This document shows positions 26,763 through 38,195 of a DNA stretch of 64,000 nt, one piece after another. The notes under the pieces are model-generated. The model ran no database searches and was not told where the DNA came from. It saw only the letters and a list, made by a program, of their open reading frames with translations. The stretch comes from Lethocerus indicus (lineage: Eukaryota; Arthropoda; Insecta; Hemiptera; Belostomatidae): contig JACDQD010000010.1 of NCBI GenBank assembly GCA_019843655.1, positions 10,585,637 to 10,649,636 of the forward strand. Reading direction: 5' to 3'. Numbering within the stretch: the first letter of the stretch is position 1; every line of letters begins with the position of its first letter. The position numbers and the translations under genes were made by a program.

Positions 26763-26864
26763 ATGATAAAGAAATCCTTTGCCATCCCAATTCAATTTGT
26801 TATCTGGTTTTTCTTTTTGTCTGCCGACGCCTCCGATAGTAACCACGTTAAAGAACGAGCCTAA
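26763..26864 (+). CDS. Possible small secreted peptide ORF
   Basis: ATG 26763 opens 33 codons ending in TAA. The N-terminus MIKKSFAIPIQFVIWFFFLS has a basic start, a hydrophobic core and a following A-D-A cleavage-like site, leaving about ten hydrophilic residues (SDSNHVKERA). The start context (GGCA before ATG) has a purine at -3. There is no clear donor to extend it and no recognisable family. A chance ORF is the simplest alternative. Confidence 0.15.
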   Translation: MIKKSFAIPIQFVIWFFFLSADASDSNHVKERA

Positions 26865-27632
26865 CTCAATTATTCCCTGATAAAGCTAATTCAGACATCA
26901 ATCCTTAATGATTCGGGTTCCGCCAACGTTTCCAGGTGAAATGAAACGTGGCGTATAATTTTAAATCTTTCGTTCGTTGATAGTAAATTGATAACGGGCC
27001 ACTGGACGTACAAGGAACTAATTGAAATCCACTAATGCTAGGACATAAAACACAATAAGGTGAATCCAAATTTGACTTATATACTGGCTTTTAAATGTGA
27101 GGATGAATGCCCCTCAACGCCTAATTAGTGTAGGACTGGGTCGTATCAATTCATGTCGCTCAATATGGAAGTGGACCGGTGGTATTTATGTCGGGGAAAA
27201 ATGGTATTTATGGTGCATTGCGGAATGGTGGGGAGGCGGGGAGGGGGGGCGGCGGACCGGAATCGAGCCTATAAGCGGCCCAGTAAATAGAAGTGGAGGT
27301 ATTCGGCCCGTCGTTGAGTTGAGATGAGGGTGGAGGGGGGAGATGGAGAGAGGGGTTAAGTCCCTTATTTGTTCCGCTCTCCCCGCCATCTCCCCTCTCA
27401 AACGGGAAAAGGTAGACGGGGGAATTTCCGGCCGCGGCGAACGAATTCAACCTGCAGATCGAACTCATCTCAGATCACAACAATGGCGGTTTGGGTGGTT
27501 TGACGGCGTAAAAGTATGGCGGAAAATCTCGTTTGTAATCCCTGCAATTTTTCGCCGACTCCCGCGGAAACAAATTATTTCACAATAATTAGAACAGTGG
27601 ACGCGAAATGGTTAGGCTTAAATTCAGAATGT
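26865..27632. other. Stretch with GC-rich island
   Basis: About 27220-27460 is rich in G runs (GGGGAGGCGGGGAGGGGGG type), then C/T-rich, and opens several overlapping short ORFs on both strands. None has a recognisable domain, so no gene is called. Confidence 0.5.
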
Positions 27633-27707
27633 GTACGGCGCTGATGCTAAACCCGCACGACGGGCCCGTTTGGCGTGCAGCATTACACGGCGCCGTATTG
27701 CTACCGC
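27633..27707 (-). repeat. Foldback element, copy B (inverted relative to A)
   Basis: On the minus strand this copy aligns with 23421-23485 from GCGG-TA-GCAATACGGC through CGTCGTGCGGGTTTAGCATC to GCGCCGTAC. It carries about 28 extra bases in the middle, including the palindrome ACGGGCCCGT. The two copies are about 4.2 kb apart in opposite orientation. Self-complementary ends (TACGGCGC/GCGCCGTA) again allow a hairpin. Confidence 0.65.
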
Positions 27708-29099
27708 GCACTCTACACCACTCCTGAATAATCTTATGTTCAGTAGTATTATTAACGAAGAAACTAATTTAAATCATTTCCGTAATATGTAAAAAGATAT
27801 GCATAATATAATTCGTGCGGTTTTCTGCCTCCAACGGTCTGTCATTAACTAAAAAAAATCGTGTCCATTCTTCCGATTTTTTTCATATATTAAACTTGTA
27901 CCCCGCACAAAGATTGGTTTCTGTAACAGTTCGACCAACCGTGTCTACTTTCCCGGAATTCCTTTACAGGTTCTATGAAACCGCGGGACGTGATCCGCAT
28001 CGAGCGTTCGAGCCAAACCAGCCGACACGATTACCCGAACCTTCTCAGCAAAATATTCATACTTCATGCCCGCATTAGTTCTTTATGGGATTCAGGAAAA
28101 ATGTTATTAAAACAAGACTCCTTAAGTGAATAATACGGCCTTTTAAAATATCTGCCTAAATGAAACTAATTAACTAAATTTCAAAAAATATTTCAATTTA
28201 AAAAACTGTGAACCATCCATTCCTAGCGGGATTCTGATAATTGTTAAATTTTAATCGGTAGTTAAGTGTTGAAATGACAACCAGTTTGGACACATATTCT
28301 ATCCAATGTCAAAATACAGAAGGTGAAAGCGTAACCGGAACAAATGGGAATTTAACGCGGGATTTCGCGTCAGTGTCCCAACTTAACTAGGACAAACGCT
28401 ATCTCAATGTCAGAACGTGATTTAAACCAAAATTAGATGCTCCAAGCCGCCGGACGTACCAGTTTATAGTTTCAGTATTATTTGCTGTATCCTTATACTA
28501 CTTTGCATTTCAACTAAACGAACTTATAATAAACTCCAATTTTAACTTTCATTGTTCCAGGGAAAATAAAAGAATAAATTACATTATAAATGACTGGGAG
28601 AAAAATGAAACTAACTTTACTGCCAGAATTTCCGATAAGGTTGAGGGAACTTCATAGGAATATTTATGGCTCCTTTTATGGGCGTAGTGGGACATTGAAA
28701 GCCGGTTATAAAACAGCGAAGAGTACCTCCAGTATTGACTCCCAACCCCCACCCACCCCCTAATACCTTCCTGTCTTAACCCGTTTTACTAACCTACCAG
28801 CTACGGTTTCATAACCTACACTTATATCTTGATTTCACTTAATTCAATAAACACATCGTACCTTGGCACTGTGGCTAACACGTATGTATTTAATTACAGG
28901 ACAGGACATTCGGAGATTCACATTTATTTAAACTCCAGCTGTATCCTGAACCGTATCTTCATTAATGCCTTGGTCTATTTGGTTCAACGCAGATTTCATA
29001 AACCGTGTAAGGTTTCAATTTTAATACTTTTTACTGTTCCCTAAATAGAGCGGTGTAATTGTTGAACGCCAACGGACAGATTCGGCAAAACCTCTGACA
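27708..29099. other. Gene-free stretch
   Basis: No gene is supported. A 71-codon ORF (28829-29044) contains a TTACAG|GACAGG acceptor-like site and a weak donor (ACCGT|GTAAGG). The enclosed 106 bases are open in one frame, but the peptide is unrecognisable. Confidence 0.45.
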
Positions 29100-29620
29100 G
29101 GCCGTAAAATACCTAACCCCGGTGGCAACCGTTCTCGGGCCACGAATCCTCCCACAATCCCCAGGATTGGACTGAGGTGAGGTCTAAACGTCCGGCGAGG
29201 GAATACGCGGGTGTTTAAGGGGCTTAAGGGGGACGGTAGGGGCAGGGAGGTTGGTGAGAACTCCTCCCGGGGACAGGGCCAATAAAACGCGAACGGTCCC
29301 CCGTCCAAAGTGTTCCACCCACAACCTCGCCACCCCCCGCCACCACCTCTCCCACCCCCAATATATCTCTATCTCTCTCCGCCCCGTATATTTTATATGA
29401 CGGCTGGAGGCGCTTCAAAGCCCGCCGACGAGGCGAACTTAATAAGATTCACTTTGTACTCCCCCGGGACATATTCCCGACCCCGTGCACATAATGATCC
29501 CCGGGAGACCCTTTGACCCTCCAATGCCTGAAACTTTAAACGAAGAGCGGTGGCGGAGCCAGAGGCGGCGGCGGTGGCTGCGGGTCCGAGGATATTTTAT
29601 ACCGCACCCGGCCTGAAAAT
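29100..29620. other. GC-rich island
   Basis: C/G-rich block with CpG and CCACC/CACCCCC runs (29318-29360) and a GGCGGCGGCGG segment near 29565. Overlapping ORFs on both strands are compositional. No promoter pair or domain is visible. Confidence 0.5.
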
Positions 29621-30600
29621 CGTAATTGTGTTGTTGGTTAAGTTCGGAGGAAACAAAGTCAAATTTAAGAGGGCCCTTTGGGAACAGATACTAGCAACTC
29701 CTCTTACTCGGTCTTTTGCTAGACCGGTTTCGACTGCTCGCCATCTTCAGTAGCAGTGTGAGAAACTTTGGTACATGGGAAGCTTGTGGACATCCTGTTT
29801 GCACTGTCACTTATTTTACTTCTAGTGTTTGGCTTGTCTTTTTCGTCGTATATATATGTTCTATCCTTGTTTTGGTGTTTTGAGAATGTCATTGTATAAT
29901 GGATTCGGAGCTATTTTGTTAAGCGGCTTATTGGGGGATCGAGGTCACTGAGTTGAGTTGCATTAACTTGTTGAATATGAGTTACTCTGGGAATTTACTT
30001 ACTCATTTATTACGTTGTTACGTTTATTCCGAAATATTTCCATATTCTCTATTATATCAATTTCTTTGCTTTTCCTGCCTGGGTGTATTAGTTGTATTCA
30101 GTTTCTCAAGAGTTGACGCAACTTTTATTAGTAGATTTTGATTTTTCACCATCATCACTAGCATTAGACAGTCGCTTAGATTTTGTACACGTTTCAGGTT
30201 GTTTCCATCCAACTGCTACATTCAGTTCATGCATTAGCCAGTCGCAAACAAGCCCGCTCCGTTTGACCGGAGGAACGACGAAGGGCTTTAACAAGGTTCT
30301 GTCTGGGGATTGGTCATTACACAGTGCAGTGTGGAACAACCGTTACCTGGGTCCTGGGGCGGGACCTATGAATCACTCGAATGTTTATTTGTTCAGCGGT
30401 GACAGTTGAACTCCGAATTGCGTTGACTGGGAGACAAAGGACCGAAATAGCGTTTCTATTTGATGTCCCAAAGTCCCGGCTCGAACCAATCTGTATAAAT
30501 ACAGCCTGTATGTGCGTGGATCTCAGCAGTCTGTATTTCTTAGAATACATCATATACTTCTTTGCGGTCAATCACAAATGAAATGTTACTGTGATTATGT
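29621..30600 (-). mobile_element. Probable retroelement-derived segment (minus)
   Basis: On the minus strand the segment carries a CTGAAGA...GAAACCGGT core flanked by a hairpin (29709-29756, described separately), a signature I associate with hammerhead-bearing Penelope-like and related retroelement ends. Nearby ORFs on both strands (up to 105 codons) match nothing I recognise, and no reverse transcriptase motif remains. Element boundaries are not visible, so the span is approximate. Confidence 0.3.
29709..29756 (-). ncRNA. Hammerhead-ribozyme-like core
   Basis: Minus-strand reading: CTGAAGA (29750-29744), a short stem-II-like segment in which GGC can pair with GTC (one G-U pair), then GAAA (29731-29728), then a 6-bp hairpin CGGTCT/AGACCG with a six-base loop (29726-29709). 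CTGANGA and GAAA are the two invariant hammerhead core blocks, and a hairpin after GAAA matches stem III. Weak points: stem II is short with an unpaired base at its foot, the stem III foot needs a bulge, and stem I is not clearly formed. It may be a degenerate or inactive copy. Confidence 0.35.
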
Positions 30601-30857
30601 CAACAAAATTTAACCTGCTATTTAAGATATTGGGAAATTCTGAGTAATACATAATTTGTCATTTAGGACCCATTGGAAATTGTGTTCAAATCTTCATTCT
30701 TGATATGACGACGAACTGTCTGGAAGACACTATAGGACGAAAGGACGGTCTGTGAAGGACACTTCTGACCCGTACTGTTACAAGGAATTAATTAATTCCA
30801 AACCAGAGATCTTGATTCAGCGCCAGGCTTCCTCTTCTTTTACATCTGAGAGGAGTG

Positions 30858-30859
<2 letters not shown>

Positions 30860-30889
<30 letters not shown>
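30860..30889 (+). repeat. (GT)15 microsatellite
   Basis: GT dinucleotide tract read directly, ending before TCTG. Confidence 0.95.
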
Positions 30890-30890
<1 letters not shown>

Positions 30891-32719
30891 TGTTTTAGTG
30901 GGTTTATCCTGGTCTGTGTTGTTAGGGCGACGTTGACAAATGGGACATAGATGGGGGGCCCACCGCCTCACTCTCACCACCCCTTCCGGAACAGACATTC
31001 GAAACCGAGATGTAATATAAATGACATCTCCGCATCAAGGTATTCGCTTGATTAATAGATCCCTTACCCGGCTACTTAAAATTGGACGCTGTCGCTTTGT
31101 GGAATATCGGTTGGAAATTATTTATCGATAAAAACATTAATGACTATGACTGATAGCTACCTAATGATTATGACTGAAAATGAATAGATCCTGTCACTTT
31201 CTAATATATCGAATGAGTGTTAGATTTAGTCTACATTTTCCTTTCTAGTCCTTTTCTAGTTCGATAATACAGTGAGATCTTCATGAGAAAAACAGAAATT
31301 CGTAGGATGGTCTCTCCTAGTGCCTTTATCAGGGGCTGTGAGGAAAACTATAGGGTAGTCCGACCTCTAATTTCTTTAGAGTTTTCCAATCTCAAAAATG
31401 AGAATCATTAGGTAAAACTACGTGGTGCGTAAATATGGATCTCGGACTTAAATATTAAAACTACAACTCGAATAAAGAAGGTTTTCTGATATATACTTTT
31501 TACTGTTAAGTCCTTCAGTTCCTCCCTTAAGGCAAGTACTTCCTTGACCATGTTCAGTTGGTAATCAGGCCTGTACTAATCATTAATATCCAAGATTCGT
31601 CTGACCTACATACATGTTTTATTAGGCTCCATTGGACTTAGAAATCCTTTCCGGTTTGTATATACCGTCGTGGTTAACGGTTGCGGTAGTAAAAGGATTT
31701 TGAAACTTTGTTTCTCCAAGAAAGTCGTTATAAACGCCTTTGAGGTCTCCCCCTTTGGGCGAAGCTATAAAGCCCTATTTACTAAGACCCGGGCAAACGA
31801 GATATAAAATTTCTTTACGATCTGATTAATTGTAATTCCTACTTCAACCGACAGGGGAAAATTAAAATATAAATGGGTAGAAAAAAGCGGAAAAAGAGAA
31901 AGAAGATACGCTTCTGGCCCCTGAGGGAACTTTGAATTGGACACGGTTTCCGGTAAGGCGCCGCCATTTATAAAGGAAATTGAATGGAGGTTCCACCATT
32001 CGGACGGCTATTTAAATTGGAAACGCCTGGTCTAAACAGAAGCCCCCGTCTCTCTTCTCATTCCCCTCCAGATTGGGGTCGAGATTGATGTTCCAGAGTC
32101 CCACCGGTTTCGGATTATTAATTTTAAAATGAATAATACTAACGCAGTTAATTGTATCAGCTATTATTTGCAGTACACGTTCGAACTGACATGACATGAA
32201 AGTCATTTCGTGAAAATCAGAAAGTCATTTTTAAATTTCCAAGAACAGCGGTACTTTCATATATTTATATAGACATATATAAGTCATTAGGCACCTTGGA
32301 GTAAAACGAATGCGAAATATGAAAGCCATATGTCTTTCATGCAGGCCGCGAACTGGATATTCAAAACGGATAATAAAGGCAGACAGCACCGCAGGTTATA
32401 TACAATTCATCCCCAATTTTCTTGAGTGGAAATATTCCGGAGGTTGCCTCAATCATTTCACATGTTTAGACTTTAACTCCTGCAAGTCTACGAGTCTTCG
32501 CTCCAGTAATAAATAACATAAATATACGAATTGTGCCTTTACAATACATCATAGCAGATTCCGAGTTGATTTCTAATTCAATAATATTATCTTATCTAAT
32601 AATAGATTGAATTAACACACATTTTTCTTTAAACGATAGCTACATTCATGAGGTATTCTACTACCTTTTATAACTAAATAGATTACGATTATTATAAATA
32701 AAACGGTATTTAAACAAAA

Positions 32720-32753
32720 TTGCAAGTTGTGTTGTCTTACACACAACTTGTAA
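32720..32753. repeat. Stem-loop, 13-bp stem
   Basis: CAAGTTGTGT (32723-32732) pairs with ACACAACTTG (32741-32750) across an 8-base loop. The stem extends by one G-T and two T-A pairs to 32720/32753. It is shorter than a typical animal pre-miRNA. No known microRNA seed was recognised. Confidence 0.6.
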
Positions 32754-35695
32754 GAATTCCAATAATTTTATTCATGCGTTCTTTTATAAATATATGCGTA
32801 AATAATAAATACGTTTTTAGTCCCTAACTTCCAGGCGTACTTTATGTATGTGGTAAATTTCTCGAATGCTTATGATAGTACTATTACTGTTTTCAATATC
32901 TTTTAATTGTACTTTCAAACAGCCGCTGTATTTATCATAATGTATGGAATAGAATCGCATCCTGAATGGGTCGCGACTGATTGATTATACATTCAGGCTG
33001 ACAAACAAGTTGATCTCCCCCATACGGAATACTTGATCGGCTGACACGTTTCGCGTTCCTAAAGTGGGGTTAAGATTTATCTCCGCAGTGAACTCGAGCG
33101 GATACCTCGAAACTAACTCAATTAACACAAACTGGGGAGGACTAATTAAAACTGACAAAAAGGCTCCGACATTTTGTTTTCGAACTCTGCCCCGATTCAC
33201 TAGTCCCGAATCTAAATTACAGCCGGGGTCGCTGAACCGAAATAAATAAATTTACTAACACCTAAAACGGTCGAAGGAACACATAAACTGAATGGAGTAT
33301 TACGTATGAATGGAAAAGAACATACGTATGGTAATTTTTTTGGAATAAATGATCATATGAAAAAAAAGGGAAAAGCATTCAAGGGGAATTAATTGCTGTT
33401 CTCTAGTAAATTTGTTCATCGATTTAATATCAGGCGTATGCATTCAGCGTAAGTCAATTCTGAAAGGACAACTTTCAAAACGTAATTCTTCGTAATACGG
33501 TTTAGAATAATGTTGAAACATTTCTCATACCATAAACAATTGGTTTTGACAATAGTGTCATTATTTATCGTATGAGCCTTCCTCCGCTCGAAGTAAATTA
33601 TGCTGGGGAACGCTCAGTAATTTCAGAGGGATAGTGAAATGTATTTCAGAAACCAATTGAAGTTTGTATAACTACGGCCTTTATGCGTAAGAACCAAGAG
33701 AGCGGAACGGAGCACGGATACAATTAAATTGAAAACATTTACACTACAGTTAGATAAATTATGTCTGTTCCTATTTTAACGTCCGAATAAATGGGAAGTT
33801 CCATAACAATATTATTTCAAAATAGAAATTCGGCCATTATGTTACATAGGGAGCAAGGAAATATTAACTCCAAATTAAAATAACAATTATATGAAAATAT
33901 AATAATTATGAAAAAGATTGAGAAGTTGTTCTTTTGGAACTCTAAATTATAAATCGATGATCTTATTATTAACATGATTGAACATAATGTATACAAATTA
34001 TTAATGTTCAGAGCGGAACACGTGTTATACTGTAAGAAGATTATATGAAGATAATAATTTATCGGATTCTAAAGTTTTCAATCCCAAGAGCAGGGACTTT
34101 TCGGAATACCGAATTAGTCATAGGTTAATTGCAATTTAGATTACATTAGAATAATAATAAGAAAGCAATTTCGGAGGACAAACAAGAAATAAATGTAAAT
34201 GTAGTGAATTCAATACTGTTTTAAAACAGGGTATTGCGGGGGCTGAGATTGGTGGGAGGGGCAAAAAAGCCGGATATATAAACGTCCGGCCCAGGGCCAG
34301 GGCCAGGTCCGATGGGCTTTATAACTGGCTAAAGAACTCGTGTTGGGAATAAATAAGGTTTACAGGGGAACGCGGTCCGAATAGATTATTCTTTATGGCC
34401 AATCCAAAGAGAAATCTTCTTCAGCGGCCCGAGTTTTCCGTCTCGCATAAAGTTCTCCGGCAGTTGTATAAAATTGTATATCCCACGATATGAATAACAT
34501 TATAAGAGTACGTTAATAATCCTGTTTCAAATCTACTGTCCATGAACAGGATATATGTCTTATGGGGAACAGGATACAGTCTAATCCAGACCTATTGAAG
34601 GTCGATACCTAACCGAGTTTCTCACCTAAGATAAACATCACATCAACCAAATCCACTTTTAAGACGTGTAAGACTTGTTATAAACAGCATAAAAATTCGT
34701 GCGTTCAATTTTTTCTTCCAGTCAGAATAATAGCACGCCGTATTTTCCTTCAGTTGAAACTGGATCCTGAGCCAGTGGAATTTCAAATAAATTATAACGA
34801 AATAAAATTGCCCCGGGCCCGTAAACAACCGATAGAGTTTCAGGGTGTAATGGATGAAGGAGGGTCGGATCGCTCAACTCTATGGTTCTCATCCCTTGAC
34901 ACATAAATGAGCCATTAGGATAATGAGAGCCCTGTTTGGGACGGGAGATTAACCTAAAGGTAGATCCCCCCCGTAGAAATTGATAGCTCTTAACCTCCTC
35001 CCCGTCCCCCTCCTCTTGTAGTCCCACACTCATACACACACATTAAAGTTGAACAACACATTATTTTCACTTTCTTATTAGATATCTATATCTATACATC
35101 TTGGTAAACACCATTATTAAACACAAGGATGAAGAATATTTTAATTACTTTCGAATAATTGATTATGCAATCTTCCTATACGCCTCGCCAATTTTGTATC
35201 CTTAGAAGGCATTCTTTAGCATATATTTACTCCGCTGTTTAAATGAATAAACAATTAATTATAATTCAATTACGAGAATACACTCCTTTTTTACGAATTG
35301 ATTTATCTTACTGGCTGTTTCTACGCAATGACCGTGCAAACTACTGAACTCAAGAAGATATTGAGTATAGTGATCAACCGTAATAAATAAATAAAAGACC
35401 AATTTAGGACTTTATTTAAAAGTCCACTTTAGGACCAAATAAGCCATTATAATTTAAAGACAAACGACTTATATTTTCAGGGCCGATAACGCGGGTTGAA
35501 ACTTTCTCTAAGCTCTGGTGGGGGCCACGGTGCACCAGGAACGCAATTAACTAACCTGTGAAACTGTCAGAAATTAAACCATTAACTTAATTGTATCGAG
35601 GGGCGGCGTGGGTGGCGATTACCCCTCTATAAATTGATTGGACGGAGCGTTTAAGGGAAAGGGCCGCCGAGGGTGGAAATGGGGCCGGCCGAGAC

Positions 35696-35710
35696 AGCGC
35701 CCTCTACCAA
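35696..35710 (-). promoter_or_regulatory. CTCF-like motif (minus)
   Basis: Minus-strand reading is TTGGTAGAGGGCGCT. The 12-base core GTAGAGGGCGCT fits the CTCF consensus SYAGRGGGCGCY at every position; the three bases before it do not fit. It sits in a GC-rich island (about 35590-35830). Inferred from motif only. Confidence 0.4.
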
Positions 35711-35912
35711 CCCCCTCCCCTCTCATTACTCCAACGGCGAGTTATGATTTATTCGATTGTCCCGTCCGTCGTGGTCGTACATTAGACCGGCGGGAGGAGG
35801 ACGTCAGGTGCAGACACGTCTGTCTCGTAGGCGCGGCAGACATCTGCCCCATTCTCCATAGACATGAGTTATATGCGTACCTCTAACCTGAGGTATAAAG
35901 AGAGGGCTCGTC

Positions 35913-36047
35913 TAGGAAATGTCCTAGGACATAATTTTTTTATTTCCTAAGAACTTCCAATGGTGACGCATATTCTGGTATCGGTCATTACCAGAATATA
36001 TTGTGGGAAATATTGTACTCCCCAATATACGGTCTGGAACTATACCG
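35913..36047. repeat. Cluster of four adjacent hairpins
   Basis: TAGGAAAT/ATTTCCTA arms (35913-35920, 35942-35949) enclose the perfect 12-bp palindrome TGTCCTAGGACA (35920-35931). Next is an 11-bp stem ATATTCTGGTA/TACCAGAATAT with an 8-base loop (35970-35999). Next is ATATTG/CAATAT (36010-36028), then CGGT/ACCG (36030-36047). The block lies about 0.65 kb upstream of the promoter-like site at 36683. It could be a structured RNA, a remnant of a foldback element or chance. Confidence 0.55.
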
Positions 36048-36049
36048 AG

Positions 36050-36682
36050 GGGTACCTGTTTTTCTACATCGTCTGAACGAGGAAATTAGTAAATTAAATT
36101 ATATTTAACTGAAGGATCTTTGTTTGTCGTGTTAGCTCTTTGGTATTTATTCAGGTAATTAATTATTTTGTTGTTATTTCGTATTGATTCTAGCGTGGAA
36201 TTCAGTCAATACTAACTATCCTGATGTTTGTTTTTCTTCTTTAAATATAGTGCAAGGAGATAACTGCCCCAATGTTATATATCAATGAAATCATTAAAAT
36301 TACATATTTTCCCTGGCTTATGGTGATGTCCTTATGTCTACTATGTTGTTTAATTATTTATCTGTCCGTTAGTTTTCCCAAATTTCAGTTCTACTGCCTT
36401 TGAAAAATAAAATAGTAATCCTGCGTAAATTGAGATTTATCACTCACTATCAGTGCATGCAGCAGTGTGATCGAGTATTTAGCATTAAAAAATTCCATCT
36501 CCCTTTCTCGAGAAGCGGGCGGGATTAGTTCATGAAATTTACAGCAAAACCTACGCATGACGAAAATTGAGAGCGGCGTTACAATCAGAACAACGCGGTT
36601 TCGCGCACACTTCCGAGCCGGGTTTTAATATTTATGAAATTTAGCGGGTCACCTATGTTGTTCAAGTTGGTTATACCAACGG
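36050..36682. other. Gene-free stretch
   Basis: AT-rich sequence with no gene seen, between the hairpin cluster and the promoter-like site. Confidence 0.55.
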
Positions 36683-36713
36683 TATAAAAGCCGGTGTTTT
36701 ACTGTGTTCAGTT
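36683..36713 (+). promoter_or_regulatory. Candidate TATA/initiator core promoter
   Basis: GGTATAAAAGCCGG is a classic TATA box in a GC-rich flank (TATAAAAG at 36683-36690). TCAGTT, the arthropod-type initiator, follows at 36708-36713 with A at 36710. The first T of TATA lies at -27, slightly shorter than the usual -31/-30. This is the best core-promoter-like pair I found on the plus strand, and a plus-strand exon model starts about 370 bases downstream. Confidence 0.35.
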
Positions 36714-37075
36714 TATCAATTACTGACTAATTTACTCCACTATAAGGAAGTCACTAATCATAAACTACAAGCATAAACTATTAGTGTTTCTATGTTTCTA
36801 AAACTATGTTTCTGAAAATTCGAATCCGGCTTCCAGAGAAGTTCAAAATAACATTTTTTAGAGGAAGAAAAAATATAGTATTTTAATGTTACCTTGAGAC
36901 ACCAATTAATACGCTACACGACCCCAAACCAGACAGCAAAAAGTGTGCAACTAACCTGCAAAAAAACAAAACAAGAAATAAGTGTATGAAATATGTTTGT
37001 ATTTATAAAAACATAATACGGTAACATACTGTTACATATAACACGAAAATCATTTATAACATATATTTTCTGCAG

Positions 37076-37563
37076 GCCACTTCTCAAAATGCCCTATTTA
37101 CTCTTAAACAATTTCAGTGCTCACAGCTATCTAATAATAAATCCTGACAGAAAGGAATTAAATGACCATTGGACCGCAATTATTAATCTCATTAATGCGG
37201 CGGCAATATTCTTTAAATTTTCAGATCTCAAATCCAATTACAGTCAAACGGATTTAAAAATTAAATCTGAGTGTAACAGCAGCTTTAATGAGCCACTTTA
37301 CCGAGAATACATTCAGGGTTCTCGTCGTAGATATCTTTCAATACTGTTTTTGGAATTGATTACAACACTGCAATCGAGGTAAATACACTGTATAGTATAA
37401 TACGTATAATGTTTTATAATTCTACCGGGGGACTGGTGATATTAATTATAGATAATAAATAATTAGAATTTATGAGTAAATATGCCCATTAAACTGCAGT
37501 TACAAGGCCGCCGCTTTCAATACTAATGGTATTAGGCTAGGTAGTAATCCAAGGACAATTTAA
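37076..37563 (+). CDS. Candidate two-exon gene, unknown protein
   Basis: Exon 37076-37378 is bounded by a strong acceptor (TTTTCTGCAG) and a donor (GAG|GTAAAT). ATG 37089 sits in a near-ideal insect start context (CAAAATG). It stays open for about 97 codons, and the frame's stop is formed by the TAA inside the donor, as expected at a real exon end. A second acceptor (AAACTGCAG, AG at 37498-37499) after a 121-base intron begins an exon that keeps the frame for 20 codons to TAA 37561. The intron's pyrimidine tract is weak. The product would be about 117 residues, with no signal peptide and no motif or family I recognise (start MPYLLLNNFSAHSY). A TATA/initiator pair lies upstream (36683), and an AATAAA occurs near 37886. 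ORFs of this size occur by chance in this window, so only the combination of signals supports it. Confidence 0.28.
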
Positions 37564-37569
37564 ATGGAA

Positions 37570-37630
37570 TATCGCCGACTATCGAGGTTACAGAGATGCG
37601 GCACTTCGAGTTCGATTCTCAGGTGGTTCA
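37570..37630 (+). repeat. Weak tRNA-derived SINE head
   Basis: A perfect Pol III B-box word (GTTCGATTC, near 37609-37617) lies in the context GAGTTCGATTCTCAGGTGG. It is preceded by GGTTACAGAG and ATGCGGCA, words seen in tRNA-derived SINE heads. The A box is poor and the T-stem pairs over only three bases. It overlaps the 3' flank of the preceding gene model. Confidence 0.25.
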
Positions 37631-38195
37631 TTCAGCTTCAGCTAATTACAATTGATTTCTCGCTCACTTGTTCTCTTCTATTTATTTATCCCCTTCAATT
37701 CCTCTGCAAAAAGAAAAGGGAGGGGAAAAAATATTCTTCCGGCGGATCCATATCCGATGGGAGCCAGATGCGGTTAATTGTCCGTTCAATCACTGTCAAT
37801 TTGTTGCGGTCCAGGGAGGGAGGAGGGGGGTTGGAGGCGGCGGAGTCCCCACGCGAATTAATCAATCAGCGACACGGGCGGCTAAAATAAAACTGACGGC
37901 TTTGACGTCAGCCTGTTCTGTTCTTCATAGGGGAGGAACGTCTCACTATTACTCACCCTAGAATTGCCCCATCATCCCGATCTTTTCCACCGCCCGGTTC
38001 CGAGCCCCCGCCCGAGCATATTGTTTATCGGAGCGTATTTCTCAACGGCCGTTCGGGGACGACCTACACATGTTTACGTCGCTCCAATGAGATAAAGCAA
38101 ATCATTTATGCTCCCAGATTTATAAATATGATTTATCCGCTATACCCCCATTTAAAGACCGGAAATATTATCAGTAATATATTATCTGCCTTTAG

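Larger units (their letters stand above)
30601..35695. other. Gene-free stretch
   Basis: No gene is supported across about 5 kb. It contains a GT tract (30860-30889), a stem-loop (32720-32753), a TACGTATG/CATACGTA inverted repeat (33301-33328) and GCCGGA/TCCGGC arms around TATATAAACG (34269-34290). Three CCAGGG-like units sit near 34290-34308. ORFs are at most about 105 codons and unrecognised. Confidence 0.55.
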
